Below are positions 25,710-34,450 of a DNA stretch of 64,000 nucleotides, piece after piece. The position numbers were made by a program, and so were the translations under genes. The notes under the pieces are model-generated. The model made no database searches. It saw only the letters and a list, made by a program, of their open reading frames with translations, and was not told the origin of the DNA. Numbering within the stretch: position 1 is the stretch's first letter; each line of letters begins with the position of its first letter. The DNA comes from Vreelandella halophila (lineage in GTDB: Bacteria > Pseudomonadota > Gammaproteobacteria > Pseudomonadales > Oleiphilaceae), in the NCBI RefSeq assembly GCF_009856365.1, contig NZ_WMEX01000006.1, positions 1 through 64,000 on the forward strand, read 5' to 3'.

Positions 25710-25795
25710 CCGGGAGTGGCGGAACTGGTAGACGCGCTCGACTCAAAATCGAGTGGCCTTGTGCCTTGTGGGTTCGAGTCCCACCTCCCGGACCA
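25710..25795 (+). tRNA. tRNA-Leu (anticodon CAA)
   Basis: The acceptor arms CCGGGAG and CTCCCGG pair over 7 bases, followed by A and an encoded CCA. The anticodon stem CTCGA/TCGAG closes the loop CTCAAAA, giving anticodon CAA. A variable arm of class II size precedes the T arm GTGGG-TTCGAGT-CCCAC. The D region GGCGGAACTGGTAGACGCG is typical for leucine tRNAs. Confidence 0.96.
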
Positions 25796-25808
25796 TCTTC
25801 CCCTCTCG

Positions 25809-25836
25809 CTGACGGCTCAGTCAGTCTGTGGTTTTT
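25809..25836 (+). terminator. possible terminator after tRNA-Leu
   Basis: CTGAC (25809-25813) pairs with GTCAG (25820-25824) over a 6-base loop, and TTTTT follows at 25832-25836. The stem is short and the T-run is displaced by seven bases, so it is a weak candidate. It overlaps the end of the convergent histidine kinase gene. Confidence 0.35.
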
Positions 25837-28800
25837 CCTGCACTGATTTAATCAACTCAACGGCCCGTTTCTCGATTTCGCCGGGTGTCACGGATGCTTT
25901 GTTCACGACAGCCGCGACGCGGGAGGCGATTCTGCGTGGCACTTCGTAGCCGGAGAGAATCATCACAGGTACCTCGGGTTGGGCGCGGTGGAGTGATTCC
26001 CATAATTCGATCCCGCTGCCGTCGTCCAGTTTCAGATCCAACAGTATGAGGTCGTATGAGGCCTGCCTCAGACACTCGTGTGCCTGACGCAGTGAGACGG
26101 CCCGCTCTACCCGGCTCCAGGGCTCAAGCTGAGCAGCGACGACCGTTGCCAGATCGGTGTCATCCTCTACATGCAGTATGCGCGCTTTGCCGTGAGGCTT
26201 AATTGGCTCTGGCATGGCACGAGGAAAGCGAAACCAGAACCTTGCACCTTCGCCCTCACGGGACTCAAAGCCGATGATGCCACCCATGCGTTCGACCAGC
26301 TCCCGCGTCACGGCCAGGCCCAATCCAGTGCCTCCCTTTGCGCGGGAGTCCGAGGCGTCTGCCTGAGCAAAGCGCTCGAAAATGCGGCTGCGAAATGACT
26401 CTGGAATCCCGGGACCCTGGTCAATAACGCTGACCAGGGCTCTACCTTCGGCACTGGACTCACAGTGAATCGTGACCCCTGCGCCACGCGGCGAATGTTT
26501 GCATGCGTTGGATATCAGGTTGGCCAATATTTGCTGGAGACGGCGCGGATCAACGCAAACCTGGCCGTCTGACGAACCGGTGCGTTTGAGTATCACTTCA
26601 TAGGGCTCGGCGAAGCTCTGCATCTGTTCGATAGCCTGATCGATGAGGGGTGCAAGCTCGACGTCCTGAAAACTCAAATCCATTTCACCGGCGGCGAGTC
26701 TATTCAGATCAAGAAGGTCGTTGACCAGTTGAATAAGCCGATGGCTATTCTGTTCGGCGATCCTCAGCATTTTCTCCATACGTGCAGGCACTTCGCCTAC
26801 CGCACCGCCAGTGATCAGCCTCAGCGAGCCGGAGATTGCAGCAAGCGGCGTACGCAGTTCATGGCTTATTGTCGAAACGAACTCGTTCTTAAGCTGTTCG
26901 TTGCGTTGGTTTTCGGTGAGATCCCTGGCCACCAGAACCCAGCGATGTAACGGATCATATTGGCCGTGCGTGCGTGACAGGCTCAGCTCCAGAGGGGTAG
27001 AAGCTTTGCCGGGGATGGCGAGCGAGGTGTTCCACCGAGCCAGAAGCGATTCGTTGGAGCGCTCCTCGCAGGGGGCAGCCTCTTCCGTGGCCAAACGTTC
27101 GGTCAGCTCCGGCAGGCGTGAGCTTAAACGGGAACCGATGGCATCGGTCGGTAGCTCAAGCAGCTCAGTGGCGGCACGGTTGTGAGTGATGATCGTGGTG
27201 TCTGAATCGAGTACGAGAACGGCGTCAACGAGGGAGTCGAAGAGTTGCTGAAGGAATTGCCGATTGGCCTCCAGTTCCTCGATAGCGTGGTGCTCGCTCG
27301 AGACATCCTGAATCTGGGACACAAAATGCAGCGGTTCACCGTTGTCGTTGGTCACGAGTCCCACCGACAGTAGGGCATGCATAATGCTGCCGTCCTGCCG
27401 GTAATACCGCTTCTTCATCTGGTAATGACTGATCCGGCCGGCAAGCAGGTCCTTAAGCAGAGCCAGATCGGTATCCAGGTCGTCCGGGTGGGTCAGGCTC
27501 TGGAAATCGGTCTTCAGGATTTCCTCGCGGGAGTAGCCAAACAAGGTGGGTATGGCCTCATTCACATCGAGCCACCCCCCTTCGAGAGAGACCAGTGCCA
27601 TGCCCAGTGCAGCCGAGTTGAACGCCTCGCTGAACCTGTCTTTGGCGAGTCGAGCTTCCTTTTCAGCGCGTAAACGTTCTGTAATGTCTACGGCCATCCC
27701 TAGAAAGCCATTGATCGTCCCGGCGTCATCCCGCATCGCACTCACAGCCAGCTGCACCTGGCGGTGCTGGCCATCCTTGCGTACGTAGGTCCATGTCAGC
27801 GTCTCAGGCGTGCCTTGGCGCGCTTTCTCAACGAAAACATCAAAGCCCTGGAATGGCTCGCCGAATTCTTCTCTCAGCCTGTCGCCGCGCTGCTCTATTT
27901 CGGAAGCCAAGTGAAACAGCGCGGGTGTATGAAGGTTGACCAGCTTTTCAGCCTGATAGCCGAGGAGCGTTTCCGCTCCGGGGTTAAAAAGCGTGATCAG
28001 GCCCTGAGGGTTGGTTGCGATGATGGCAACATTAACAGAGGCATCAATTACTGACTGAGGATAAGCTCGGGTCCTGTTCAGGTCGCTATAGGCGTGGCGG
28101 AGAGATGTGATATCGCTCATGGTGACGACTGCGCCAAGCGATCCGCCAGAGTCGTGTTCCAGGCGCTCACCATTACAGAGCACGACGCGTGGTGCCTGAT
28201 CATGTGCTTGAATCACGATCTCAGCGTTGCGAACCTGCTCCCCTCGCCAAGCGCGCAACAGGGGAATGTGTTCTGTCGCCAGTGGCGTTTCGCCATCCGG
28301 CTCGTACAGGTTGAAATGCTCTGACCACTGCTCCGCGGGAAGGGCGCGAGGGTCCACCCCGTGCCACTCACGCGCCTTACTGTTGAACTGGGCCAGATTG
28401 CCCTCACGGTCGCATGACACTGTGGCGTCCGGCATCGAGTCAAGCAGGACGGAAAGTGTGCGTGCGTTGATATCGGCTTGCTGCTTTCTGACCCATTCTT
28501 CAAGGCGCTCGACAGTTAATCGGGCCAGACGCTGGAGACTGTCTTGCTGTCCGTCGCTCAGCTTGTCGCGGGGGCGGGTGTCAATTACGCATAGGGTTCC
28601 GTAAGCATGCCCACTCTGGCCCACAAGTGGCGCGCCTGCGTAATAGCGAATACCCGGAGGGCCGGTCACCAGGGGGTTGTCGGCGAAACGGTCATCTTTC
28701 TGTGTGTCGCACACCTCCAGAACCTCGACGCTGTGAATGGCGTGGGCACAGAAAGACTCCTCCCGACCGGTTTGCCGCTCGTCCAGGCCACAGGACGCTC

Positions 28801-28993
28801 TGAACCATTGTCGGTCGGCATCCACCAGCGACACCAGCGCAATTGGTGTGTCACAGAGCTGGGCAGCGATATGCACCAGGTCATCGAATTCGTGGTCCGG
28901 GGGCGCATCCAGACTTTCAAGCCTGGCCAGTGCCTGTACACGTCCTGGCTCGTCGTGGGGTAACGGTGCAGATTGGAAGTGTTTGCCGGTCAT
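25817..28993 (-). CDS. hybrid sensor histidine kinase (GAF, multiple PAS, HisKA, HATPase, receiver)
   Basis: 1058 residues, with no membrane segment seen. The order is: GAF domain (about 20-170; contains CGLDERQTGREESFCAHAIH), four PAS-like segments to about 690 (for example TNPQGLITLFNPGAETLLGY), HisKA with the phospho-accepting histidine near residue 710 in STISHELRTPLAAISG, HATPase with NLISNACKHSPRGAG, DQGPGIP and GGTGLGLAVTRELVERMGG, and a C-terminal receiver with the aspartate near 985 in LILLDLKLDDGSG. The GAF+PAS input suggests a cytoplasmic redox, light or ligand sensor; the signal is unknown. No partner regulator lies beside it. It converges with tRNA-Leu. Confidence 0.9.
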   Translation of the reverse strand: MTGKHFQSAPLPHDEPGRVQALARLESLDAPPDHEFDDLVHIAAQLCDTPIALVSLVDADRQWFRASCGLDERQTGREESFCAHAIHSVEVLEVCDTQKDDRFADNPLVTGPPGIRYYAGAPLVGQSGHAYGTLCVIDTRPRDKLSDGQQDSLQRLARLTVERLEEWVRKQQADINARTLSVLLDSMPDATVSCDREGNLAQFNSKAREWHGVDPRALPAEQWSEHFNLYEPDGETPLATEHIPLLRAWRGEQVRNAEIVIQAHDQAPRVVLCNGERLEHDSGGSLGAVVTMSDITSLRHAYSDLNRTRAYPQSVIDASVNVAIIATNPQGLITLFNPGAETLLGYQAEKLVNLHTPALFHLASEIEQRGDRLREEFGEPFQGFDVFVEKARQGTPETLTWTYVRKDGQHRQVQLAVSAMRDDAGTINGFLGMAVDITERLRAEKEARLAKDRFSEAFNSAALGMALVSLEGGWLDVNEAIPTLFGYSREEILKTDFQSLTHPDDLDTDLALLKDLLAGRISHYQMKKRYYRQDGSIMHALLSVGLVTNDNGEPLHFVSQIQDVSSEHHAIEELEANRQFLQQLFDSLVDAVLVLDSDTTIITHNRAATELLELPTDAIGSRLSSRLPELTERLATEEAAPCEERSNESLLARWNTSLAIPGKASTPLELSLSRTHGQYDPLHRWVLVARDLTENQRNEQLKNEFVSTISHELRTPLAAISGSLRLITGGAVGEVPARMEKMLRIAEQNSHRLIQLVNDLLDLNRLAAGEMDLSFQDVELAPLIDQAIEQMQSFAEPYEVILKRTGSSDGQVCVDPRRLQQILANLISNACKHSPRGAGVTIHCESSAEGRALVSVIDQGPGIPESFRSRIFERFAQADASDSRAKGGTGLGLAVTRELVERMGGIIGFESREGEGARFWFRFPRAMPEPIKPHGKARILHVEDDTDLATVVAAQLEPWSRVERAVSLRQAHECLRQASYDLILLDLKLDDGSGIELWESLHRAQPEVPVMILSGYEVPRRIASRVAAVVNKASVTPGEIEKRAVELIKSVQEKPQTD

Positions 28994-29188
28994 GAGGTCG
29001 AAAGGGTCCTTATGCTGCCAGGCCGGTCTCAGAGAGGATTGTTATTCAGTGTGGGTAATCCGGCGAGAGTCTGCCACCTTTATTTGGCGGGACGGCCCAG
29101 CAGCACAGGCGGGATGAAGACGTGTGGTCAGTTTTCTCGAGGCCCAGCGTCCCGCCATCCGATTCCGTCGGGCTGGTTTCCGGTTAGC

Positions 29189-29221
29189 GGCCGGTCCCTT
29201 GGTAAATGGCAGGGACCGGCC
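29189..29221 (-). terminator. strong hairpin after the helical His-rich gene
   Basis: GGCCGGTCCC (29189-29198) and GGGACCGGCC (29212-29221) form a perfect 10-base stem with a 13-base loop, seven bases past the stop codon of the 29228-29686 gene. There is no T-run on either side, so it may act as an RNA 3'-end stabiliser or with Rho. The remaining gap to the histidine kinase start (28994-29188) shows nothing else. Confidence 0.5.
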
Positions 29222-29227
29222 CACGGT

Positions 29228-29686
29228 TCAGACGTCCTGCATGCGTCCGATTTCCCGCGCGATCCGCATGGCTTCGTGACGTTCCAGGTTCAGCAGGTTC
29301 TCCACCATATCCCGGGCCTCTGGAATCTCGGCACGATCCTTAAGGTTCTGGTAGAGATCGATGATCTGGTCGTGGAAGTCAAAGATCTCGTGGCAGATGT
29401 CATCGAATCCCATACGGGTGTAGGGGAGATCACAGGTCCGGTGCGTCTCGATCGGTTTGTGGGAGAGGAAGTCATAGATCCAGGTCTTCAGGGCCCGGGC
29501 GTCACCTTCCCTCTCAAAGTCTGTAACCAGTTTCTCCAGTTCTGTCTCATGGGTTGCGAGGTAGTCGAGCAGTATCCGCGCACGCTCTTCCTGGTGCTCG
29601 CTGGCGCAGTGTGCCAGGCACGCGGCCATGTGGTGGTGGAGGGTGCGGGTCCAGTCGATCAGGTCTTTGAAGGTCTTGAGTTCCAT
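29228..29686 (-). CDS. helical, His/Glu-rich protein of unknown function (ferritin-like fold possible)
   Basis: 152 residues, all-helical in appearance, with an AAGGAG ribosome site. Histidines and acidic residues recur at helix spacing: LHHHMAACLAHC, SEHQEER, LATHETELEKLV, HEIFDFHDQIIDLY and NLERHEAMRIAREI. These suggest a four-helix metal-binding bundle of hemerythrin or ferritin type, but I do not recognise a named family and no canonical ExxH di-iron set is certain. It is 14 bases downstream of the APC permease gene and should share its transcript. Its position beside copper genes makes metal or stress handling plausible but unproven. Confidence 0.6.
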   Translation of the reverse strand: MELKTFKDLIDWTRTLHHHMAACLAHCASEHQEERARILLDYLATHETELEKLVTDFEREGDARALKTWIYDFLSHKPIETHRTCDLPYTRMGFDDICHEIFDFHDQIIDLYQNLKDRAEIPEARDMVENLLNLERHEAMRIAREIGRMQDV

Positions 29687-29700
29687 AGGATGCTCCTTGC

Positions 29701-31044
29701 TCAGTTACCGTGATGATGGTGGCTGTTCCCGGAGTGCACAGGGTTGTTGGCGAGAAAGACACTCTCCACGAACAGTATGACAACCATGGCCAGCGCCGCC
29801 ACGCCAATGACAATGGGGTCACTGGTGATCTTAACCCAGATAAAACCACCCAGGACTATGACATCAAGCAGGATGGCCGTCACCAGGATGGCGGGATGGG
29901 CGCCGACCGTATGCCTGAGGTAGCGCAGCACGCCCCAGTGAATGGCGATGTCCATGATCAGATAGAAAATGATGCCCAGCGCGGCGATTCTGGTCAGATC
30001 AAAAAACGCGGTCAGGATCAGGCCCAGAACCACGGTATAGACCAGGGTATGCTTCTGGATGTCGCCCGGCATTCCGAAATGGCTGTGGGGAACGAGCTTC
30101 ATTTCGGTGAGCATGGCAAGCATGCGCGAGACGGCGAAAATGCTCGCGATGATGCCGCCGGCAGTAGCCGTCATCGCCAGGATGACCGTGAACCAGAGGC
30201 CGTAGTCACCGAGTGCTGGCCGGGCGGCCGCGGCCAGGGAATAGTTCCGGGTCTCGATGATCGCGGTCAGTGACAGGTTGCTTGCCACCGCGAAGCCCAC
30301 CAGCGTGTAGATCACGACACAGAGCGCTATGGAAATGATGATGGCGCGGCCCACATTGCGGTGGGGGTCCGTGAGCTCGGAGCCACTGTTGGTGATGGTG
30401 GTGAAGCCCTTGAAGGCAAGTATGCCCAGTGCAGTGGCGCCCAGGAAGCCGGCGTAGGTCGGTTGTGGCTCGGAGCGCGCAAAGTCCACCGCGATGCTGT
30501 CCGCGAGTGCAACGCCGACGAGTCCAAACACAATGATCCCGCCGATCTTGATCACCCCGATGGCCGATGCCGTGCCCTCAATCAGGCGATTCCCCGACAG
30601 GTTGATAAGAAAGGCCAGCAGGAGCAGTCCGACACCCAGCAGCGGCACCAGCTGGCTCTGGTCGCCGATCTCGAACAGCTGGAGGGTATAGGCACCGAAT
30701 GTCCGGGCCAGGAAACTCTGGGCGATGACCATCGAGAAGTACATCAGCAGGGCATTGAATGCCGTGGGCAGGGTGCTGCCATAGGCCTTGTGCAGATACA
30801 TGCCGATCCCCCCGGCCGAGGGGTAGGTATTGGACATCTTGATGTAGGAGTAGGCGCTGAACGCCACGATCACGGCAGCCGACAGGAAAGCAAGAGGGAA
30901 CAGGGTGCCCGTCATCTCCGCCATCTGGCCGGTGAGCGCGAATATGCCGGCTCCGATCATTACACCGGTGCCGAGCATCACGGCGCCGGGCAGTGTCAGG
31001 CTGTTCCGGGCGTACCTGGGGGTTCGGTCATGGTCTGATGGCAT
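29701..31044 (-). CDS. APC superfamily amino acid permease
   Basis: 447 residues, about twelve membrane helices. The first helix shows the APC signature GTGVMIGAGIFALTGQMAEM, and SAGGIGMYLHKAYG fits the second/third helix region. The C-terminus ends in a histidine run (NSHHHHGN), which could be a metal-binding tail. The transported compound cannot be told from sequence; amino acids or polyamines are usual. GGGAG precedes the ATG. It diverges from copA over a 176-base gap holding the operator-like repeats, and is followed by the helical His-rich gene. Confidence 0.8.
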   Translation of the reverse strand: MPSDHDRTPRYARNSLTLPGAVMLGTGVMIGAGIFALTGQMAEMTGTLFPLAFLSAAVIVAFSAYSYIKMSNTYPSAGGIGMYLHKAYGSTLPTAFNALLMYFSMVIAQSFLARTFGAYTLQLFEIGDQSQLVPLLGVGLLLLAFLINLSGNRLIEGTASAIGVIKIGGIIVFGLVGVALADSIAVDFARSEPQPTYAGFLGATALGILAFKGFTTITNSGSELTDPHRNVGRAIIISIALCVVIYTLVGFAVASNLSLTAIIETRNYSLAAAARPALGDYGLWFTVILAMTATAGGIIASIFAVSRMLAMLTEMKLVPHSHFGMPGDIQKHTLVYTVVLGLILTAFFDLTRIAALGIIFYLIMDIAIHWGVLRYLRHTVGAHPAILVTAILLDVIVLGGFIWVKITSDPIVIGVAALAMVVILFVESVFLANNPVHSGNSHHHHGN

Positions 31045-31133
31045 GGAATCTCCCTGGTCGGCGTATGAACACTATCCTGCTGACCATAATGACAGAAGCT
31101 GAACCGGGGCTGACAGAGCCGTTTTGCGGGCCG

Positions 31134-31157
31134 TCAGTTTCATGTCAGCTTTTTGTG
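31134..31157 (+). promoter_or_regulatory. operator-like direct repeat upstream of copA (candidate CopR box)
   Basis: TCAGTTTCA and TCAGCTTTTTGTG stand as two TCAG half-sites 11 bases apart. Nearly the same 24-base element precedes the Met-rich gene at 35799-35822, differing at five positions. Tandem direct repeats with about one-turn spacing are how OmpR-family regulators bind, and one is encoded in the cluster. Confidence 0.65.
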
Positions 31158-31220
31158 CCAGGCTCATGCTTCCATTCTCGTCGACCGGGCCGACGATCCG
31201 GAGATTGAGGGAGTTTGAGC

Positions 31221-32975
31221 ATGAGCAACCACCAGAAGCCACGCCCCCTGTCGCGCCGTGACATTCTCAGAACGGGCTCCACAATGGGCCTGATGCTTGG
31301 GCTTGGCAGCCTCCTGCCGGGCTATGCCCTGGGCCTGACCGGTAACCGGGAGCTGACACGACGTACAGAGGGCAACTCGGACATCTATGAGCTGACCATT
31401 GATCGCACCCCGCTGACCATCGATGGCCGCCGGAGCGTGCAGCCGATCACGGTGAATGGTTCGGTACCGGCGCCGTTGATCCGGCTGCGCGAGGGCCGCG
31501 AAGCGGTGCTCCGTGTGACCAACCGGCTTGACGAGCCCACCTCCATCCACTGGCACGGCATCCTGCTGCCGTTCGAGATGGATGGGGTGCCGGGCGTGAG
31601 CTTCCCGGGGATTGCCCCGGGCGAGACCTTTGAATACCGCTACCCCGTACGCCAGAGCGGTACCTACTGGTACCACAGCCATTCCGGCTTGCAGGAGCAG
31701 CTGGGCCACTACGGGCCGCTGATCGTGGACCCGGAGGAACCGGAGCCGTTCGAATACGACCGGGAGTATGCCGTTGTCCTCTCCGACTGGACCTTCAATG
31801 ACCCGTCGGAGGTCATGCGCAACCTGAAGGTGGCGGAAGGCTATTACAACTACAATCGGCGCACGGTTTCCGATTTCTTCGAGGACGTCGCGACCATGGG
31901 GTGGAGTGCTGCCTGGGAGAAGGCTGGCATGTGGGGCCGCATGCGCATGACACCCCGGGACATACTGGATGTGACCGGCGCCGAGTACACCTACCTGATG
32001 AATGGCATGTCGCCGGATGACAACTGGACCGGTCTGTTTGAGCCGGGCGAGAAGGTACGTCTGCGCGTGATCAACGCCTCGGCCATGTCCATTTTCGATG
32101 TGCGCATTCCCGGGCTCCCGATGACGGTTGTCGAGGCGGATGGCCAGAAGGTCGAGCCCGTGGAGACGGATGAGTTCCGCATCGGTGTGGCTGAGACCTA
32201 CGATGTCATCATCGAGCCGCAGGACGAAGCCTATACCCTGTTCGCCCAGTCCCAGGACCGCTCCGGATTCACTCGTGGCACCCTGGCCGTGCGTGAGGGC
32301 ATGACGGCGCCGGTACCGGAACTCTATCCGCGTACCGAGCGTGGCATGGCAGCCATGGGCATGGCGGATCATGGCAGTGATGGCGCCATGGATCACGGTT
32401 CCATGGACGGGATGATGCATGGCAACGGGGACCAGCCTCCGGTGGCGGACCGCCAGATCTCGCATGGCCCGGACAACCACGGCGCCGGTGCCGCTATGGT
32501 GGCAATGAACCCGGGACCGAGACTCGATGACCCCGGCGTGGGCTTTGAACACGTGGAGCACAGGGTGTTGACCTATGACCAGCTCCGGGGGCTGCACGCC
32601 TGGCCGGATGAGCGTGAACCCCAGCGCGAGGTGGAACTGCACCTGACCGGCAATATGGAGCGTTACATGTGGTCCTTTGACGGCGAGAAGTTCTCGGAGG
32701 TCGATGGCCCCATTCCGTTCGGTTACGGCGAGCGCCTGCGCCTGATCCTGGTCAACGACACCATGATGGATCACCCCATTCATCTCCACGGCATGTGGAT
32801 GGAACTGGAGACGGGGAACGACGGCTATCGGCCGCGCAAGCACACACTGCTGGTCAAGCCCGGGGAAATGATCTCGGCGCAGATCACGCCGGAGCATAAA
32901 GGCGACTGGGCCTTTCACTGCCACCTGCTCTACCACATGAAAGCGGGCATGTTCCGCGTGGTGTCCGTTCAATGA
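31221..32975 (+). CDS. copA: periplasmic multicopper oxidase, copper resistance protein CopA
   Basis: 584 residues from the ATG at 31221 (GGGAG upstream). A Tat signal, RPLSRRDILRTGS, sends the folded enzyme to the periplasm. All four copper-binding motifs are present: SIHWHGIL (about 108), TYWYHSHSG (about 150), DHPIHLHGMW (about 517) and HCHLLYHMKAGMF (about 566), the last holding the type 1 copper cysteine, histidine and methionine. A Met/His-rich insert (MAAMGMADHGSDGAMDHGSM) near residues 375-400 fits CopA/PcoA proteins and may bind extra Cu(I). It detoxifies copper by oxidising Cu(I). It heads copA-copB-copRS. Confidence 0.95.
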   Translation: MSNHQKPRPLSRRDILRTGSTMGLMLGLGSLLPGYALGLTGNRELTRRTEGNSDIYELTIDRTPLTIDGRRSVQPITVNGSVPAPLIRLREGREAVLRVTNRLDEPTSIHWHGILLPFEMDGVPGVSFPGIAPGETFEYRYPVRQSGTYWYHSHSGLQEQLGHYGPLIVDPEEPEPFEYDREYAVVLSDWTFNDPSEVMRNLKVAEGYYNYNRRTVSDFFEDVATMGWSAAWEKAGMWGRMRMTPRDILDVTGAEYTYLMNGMSPDDNWTGLFEPGEKVRLRVINASAMSIFDVRIPGLPMTVVEADGQKVEPVETDEFRIGVAETYDVIIEPQDEAYTLFAQSQDRSGFTRGTLAVREGMTAPVPELYPRTERGMAAMGMADHGSDGAMDHGSMDGMMHGNGDQPPVADRQISHGPDNHGAGAAMVAMNPGPRLDDPGVGFEHVEHRVLTYDQLRGLHAWPDEREPQREVELHLTGNMERYMWSFDGEKFSEVDGPIPFGYGERLRLILVNDTMMDHPIHLHGMWMELETGNDGYRPRKHTLLVKPGEMISAQITPEHKGDWAFHCHLLYHMKAGMFRVVSVQ

Positions 32976-32998
32976 GTGTGCCGAACAGGAGGATTTCA

Positions 32999-33775
32999 AT
33001 GGCGGTCAAACAGGTTCGTTATACGGCCCTGCTGGTCCTGGGTCTGCTGGTGCCGGCCACAGGCGCTCTGGCGCAGGGCGTGGGGCCGCAGGCAGAGCCG
33101 GAGTGGTCACTGCCGGTGCACGACGATGTGACCCATGGCCAGCTTCTGATGGACCGTTTTGAATATCAGGACGGCGACGATGAGGATGTCTTTGCCTGGG
33201 AGGGGCAGGCCTGGTGGGGCGGGGATACGCACCGCCTGATTGTTGACTCCGAGGGCGAAGCCCTGGTCTCAGGTGGCGATGGCGGCGACGTGGAAAGCTT
33301 CGACGTGCAGTATGGCTACGGAGTCAGTGCCTACTGGCGAGCCAAGGCGGGCCTCGGGTATCAGACAACCTTCGGGCCCGGGCCGGACAGGGACCGGGCT
33401 TCGGCCGTTGTCGGCTTTGAAGGGCTGGCTCCCTACTGGTTCGAGGTGGACACCGGCCTGCGCGTCAGTGAGGATGGCGATGCGGTCGCCGAATTCGAGG
33501 GTGAGTACGACTGGCTTTTCACCCAGCGCGTGATCCTGCAGGGCCGGGCGGAGACCAGCTACGCGTTCAGCGAGGTGCGTGAGTTCGGCGTTGGTGAGGG
33601 CGTTAACGGCCTCACCCTGGGGCTGCGTCTGCGCTATGAGCTGGCGCGTGAGTTTGCGCCCTATGTCGGGGTGCGCTGGCAGGATCAGTACGGCGACACG
33701 GCTGAGCTGACCCGGGCCGAAGGTGAGGATACAGAGAAAACATCCCTGGTTGCCGGTGTGCGCTGGTGGTTCTGA
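32999..33775 (+). CDS. copB: outer-membrane copper resistance protein CopB
   Basis: 258 residues from the ATG at 32999, which follows AGGAGG at ideal spacing; the ATG overlapping the copA stop lacks one. The signal peptide is MAVKQVRYTALLVLGLLV, ending at ALA/Q. The mature protein alternates short beta strands (VQYGYGVSAYWRAKAGLGYQ, YAFSEVREFGVGEGVNG) and ends in VAGVRWWF, the C-terminal aromatic of outer-membrane barrels. CopB/PcoB proteins sit in the outer membrane and aid copper resistance. The Met-rich N-terminal repeats of Pseudomonas CopB are missing here. Confidence 0.92.
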   Translation: MAVKQVRYTALLVLGLLVPATGALAQGVGPQAEPEWSLPVHDDVTHGQLLMDRFEYQDGDDEDVFAWEGQAWWGGDTHRLIVDSEGEALVSGGDGGDVESFDVQYGYGVSAYWRAKAGLGYQTTFGPGPDRDRASAVVGFEGLAPYWFEVDTGLRVSEDGDAVAEFEGEYDWLFTQRVILQGRAETSYAFSEVREFGVGEGVNGLTLGLRLRYELAREFAPYVGVRWQDQYGDTAELTRAEGEDTEKTSLVAGVRWWF

Positions 33776-33784
33776 AGGAATGCC

Positions 33785-34450
33785 ATGAGACTGCTGCTTG
33801 TTGAGGATGACAGCCTGCTTGCCGAAAGCCTGGAACGCCAGCTTTCGGCGGCAGGCTTCAGTGTGGACAGCATCGCCACGGCGTCGGGGGCGTCCCAGCT
33901 TGGCAGGCAGGAGGACTATCGTGTCGTGGTGCTGGATCTGGGACTGCCCGACGGCAATGGTCTGGATGTGCTCAGGAAGTGGCGCTCGCATGGGGTGACC
34001 ATGCCCGTGCTGATCCTGACTGCCCGCGGTGACTGGCAGGATAAGGTGAGCGGTCTCAAGGCCGGTGCCGATGACTACCTGGCCAAACCCTTCCAGACGG
34101 AAGAGCTCCTGGCCCGTCTGGATGCCCTGATCCGCCGCAGCGAGGGACGGGTGGATTCGGTCATTGCCGCCGGCCGGTTCCGGCTGGATGAGAACCGTCA
34201 GGTCCTGGAGACACCGGATGGCGAGGAACACCCCCTGACGGGGACGGAATTCCGCCTGCTTCGCTGCCTGATGAGCCGGCCCGGCCAGCTGTTTTCCAAG
34301 GAAAAGCTCCTGGAGCAGGTCTATAATCTGGATGAAAGCCCGAGCCACAACGCGATTGAGGCCTATATCCGCCGACTGCGTAAGCTCGCGGGGCAGGAGG
34401 CCATTGTGACGCGCCGTGGCCAGGGGTATATGTTCAATGCCATGGATTGA
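33785..34450 (+). CDS. response regulator, OmpR family, likely copper-responsive
   Basis: 221 residues. The receiver has the acidic pair EDD (residues 7-9), phospho-acceptor Asp51 in VVLDLGLPDG, the threonine in LILTARGD and the lysine in LAKPF. The winged-helix output domain shows LTGTEFRLLRCLMSRPGQLF and SHNAIEAYIRRLRKLAG. Overall it resembles PhoP/QseB. It overlaps the kinase gene by 14 bases and follows copB, so it probably controls this island through the repeated TCAG elements at 31134 and 35799. Assigning it the name copR rests on context. Confidence 0.9.
   Translation: MRLLLVEDDSLLAESLERQLSAAGFSVDSIATASGASQLGRQEDYRVVVLDLGLPDGNGLDVLRKWRSHGVTMPVLILTARGDWQDKVSGLKAGADDYLAKPFQTEELLARLDALIRRSEGRVDSVIAAGRFRLDENRQVLETPDGEEHPLTGTEFRLLRCLMSRPGQLFSKEKLLEQVYNLDESPSHNAIEAYIRRLRKLAGQEAIVTRRGQGYMFNAMD

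Noticed and set aside
28973-29713. Plus-strand frame in the gap between the hybrid kinase and the helical protein
   Set aside because: It runs antisense through the 152-residue gene and has no recognisable domain; the hairpin at 29189-29221 lies inside it.
31164-32999. Long minus-strand open frame of 611 codons
   Set aside because: It mirrors copA, which has all copper motifs and a ribosome site; the translation is His-rich only because it is the reverse of Met/His codons.
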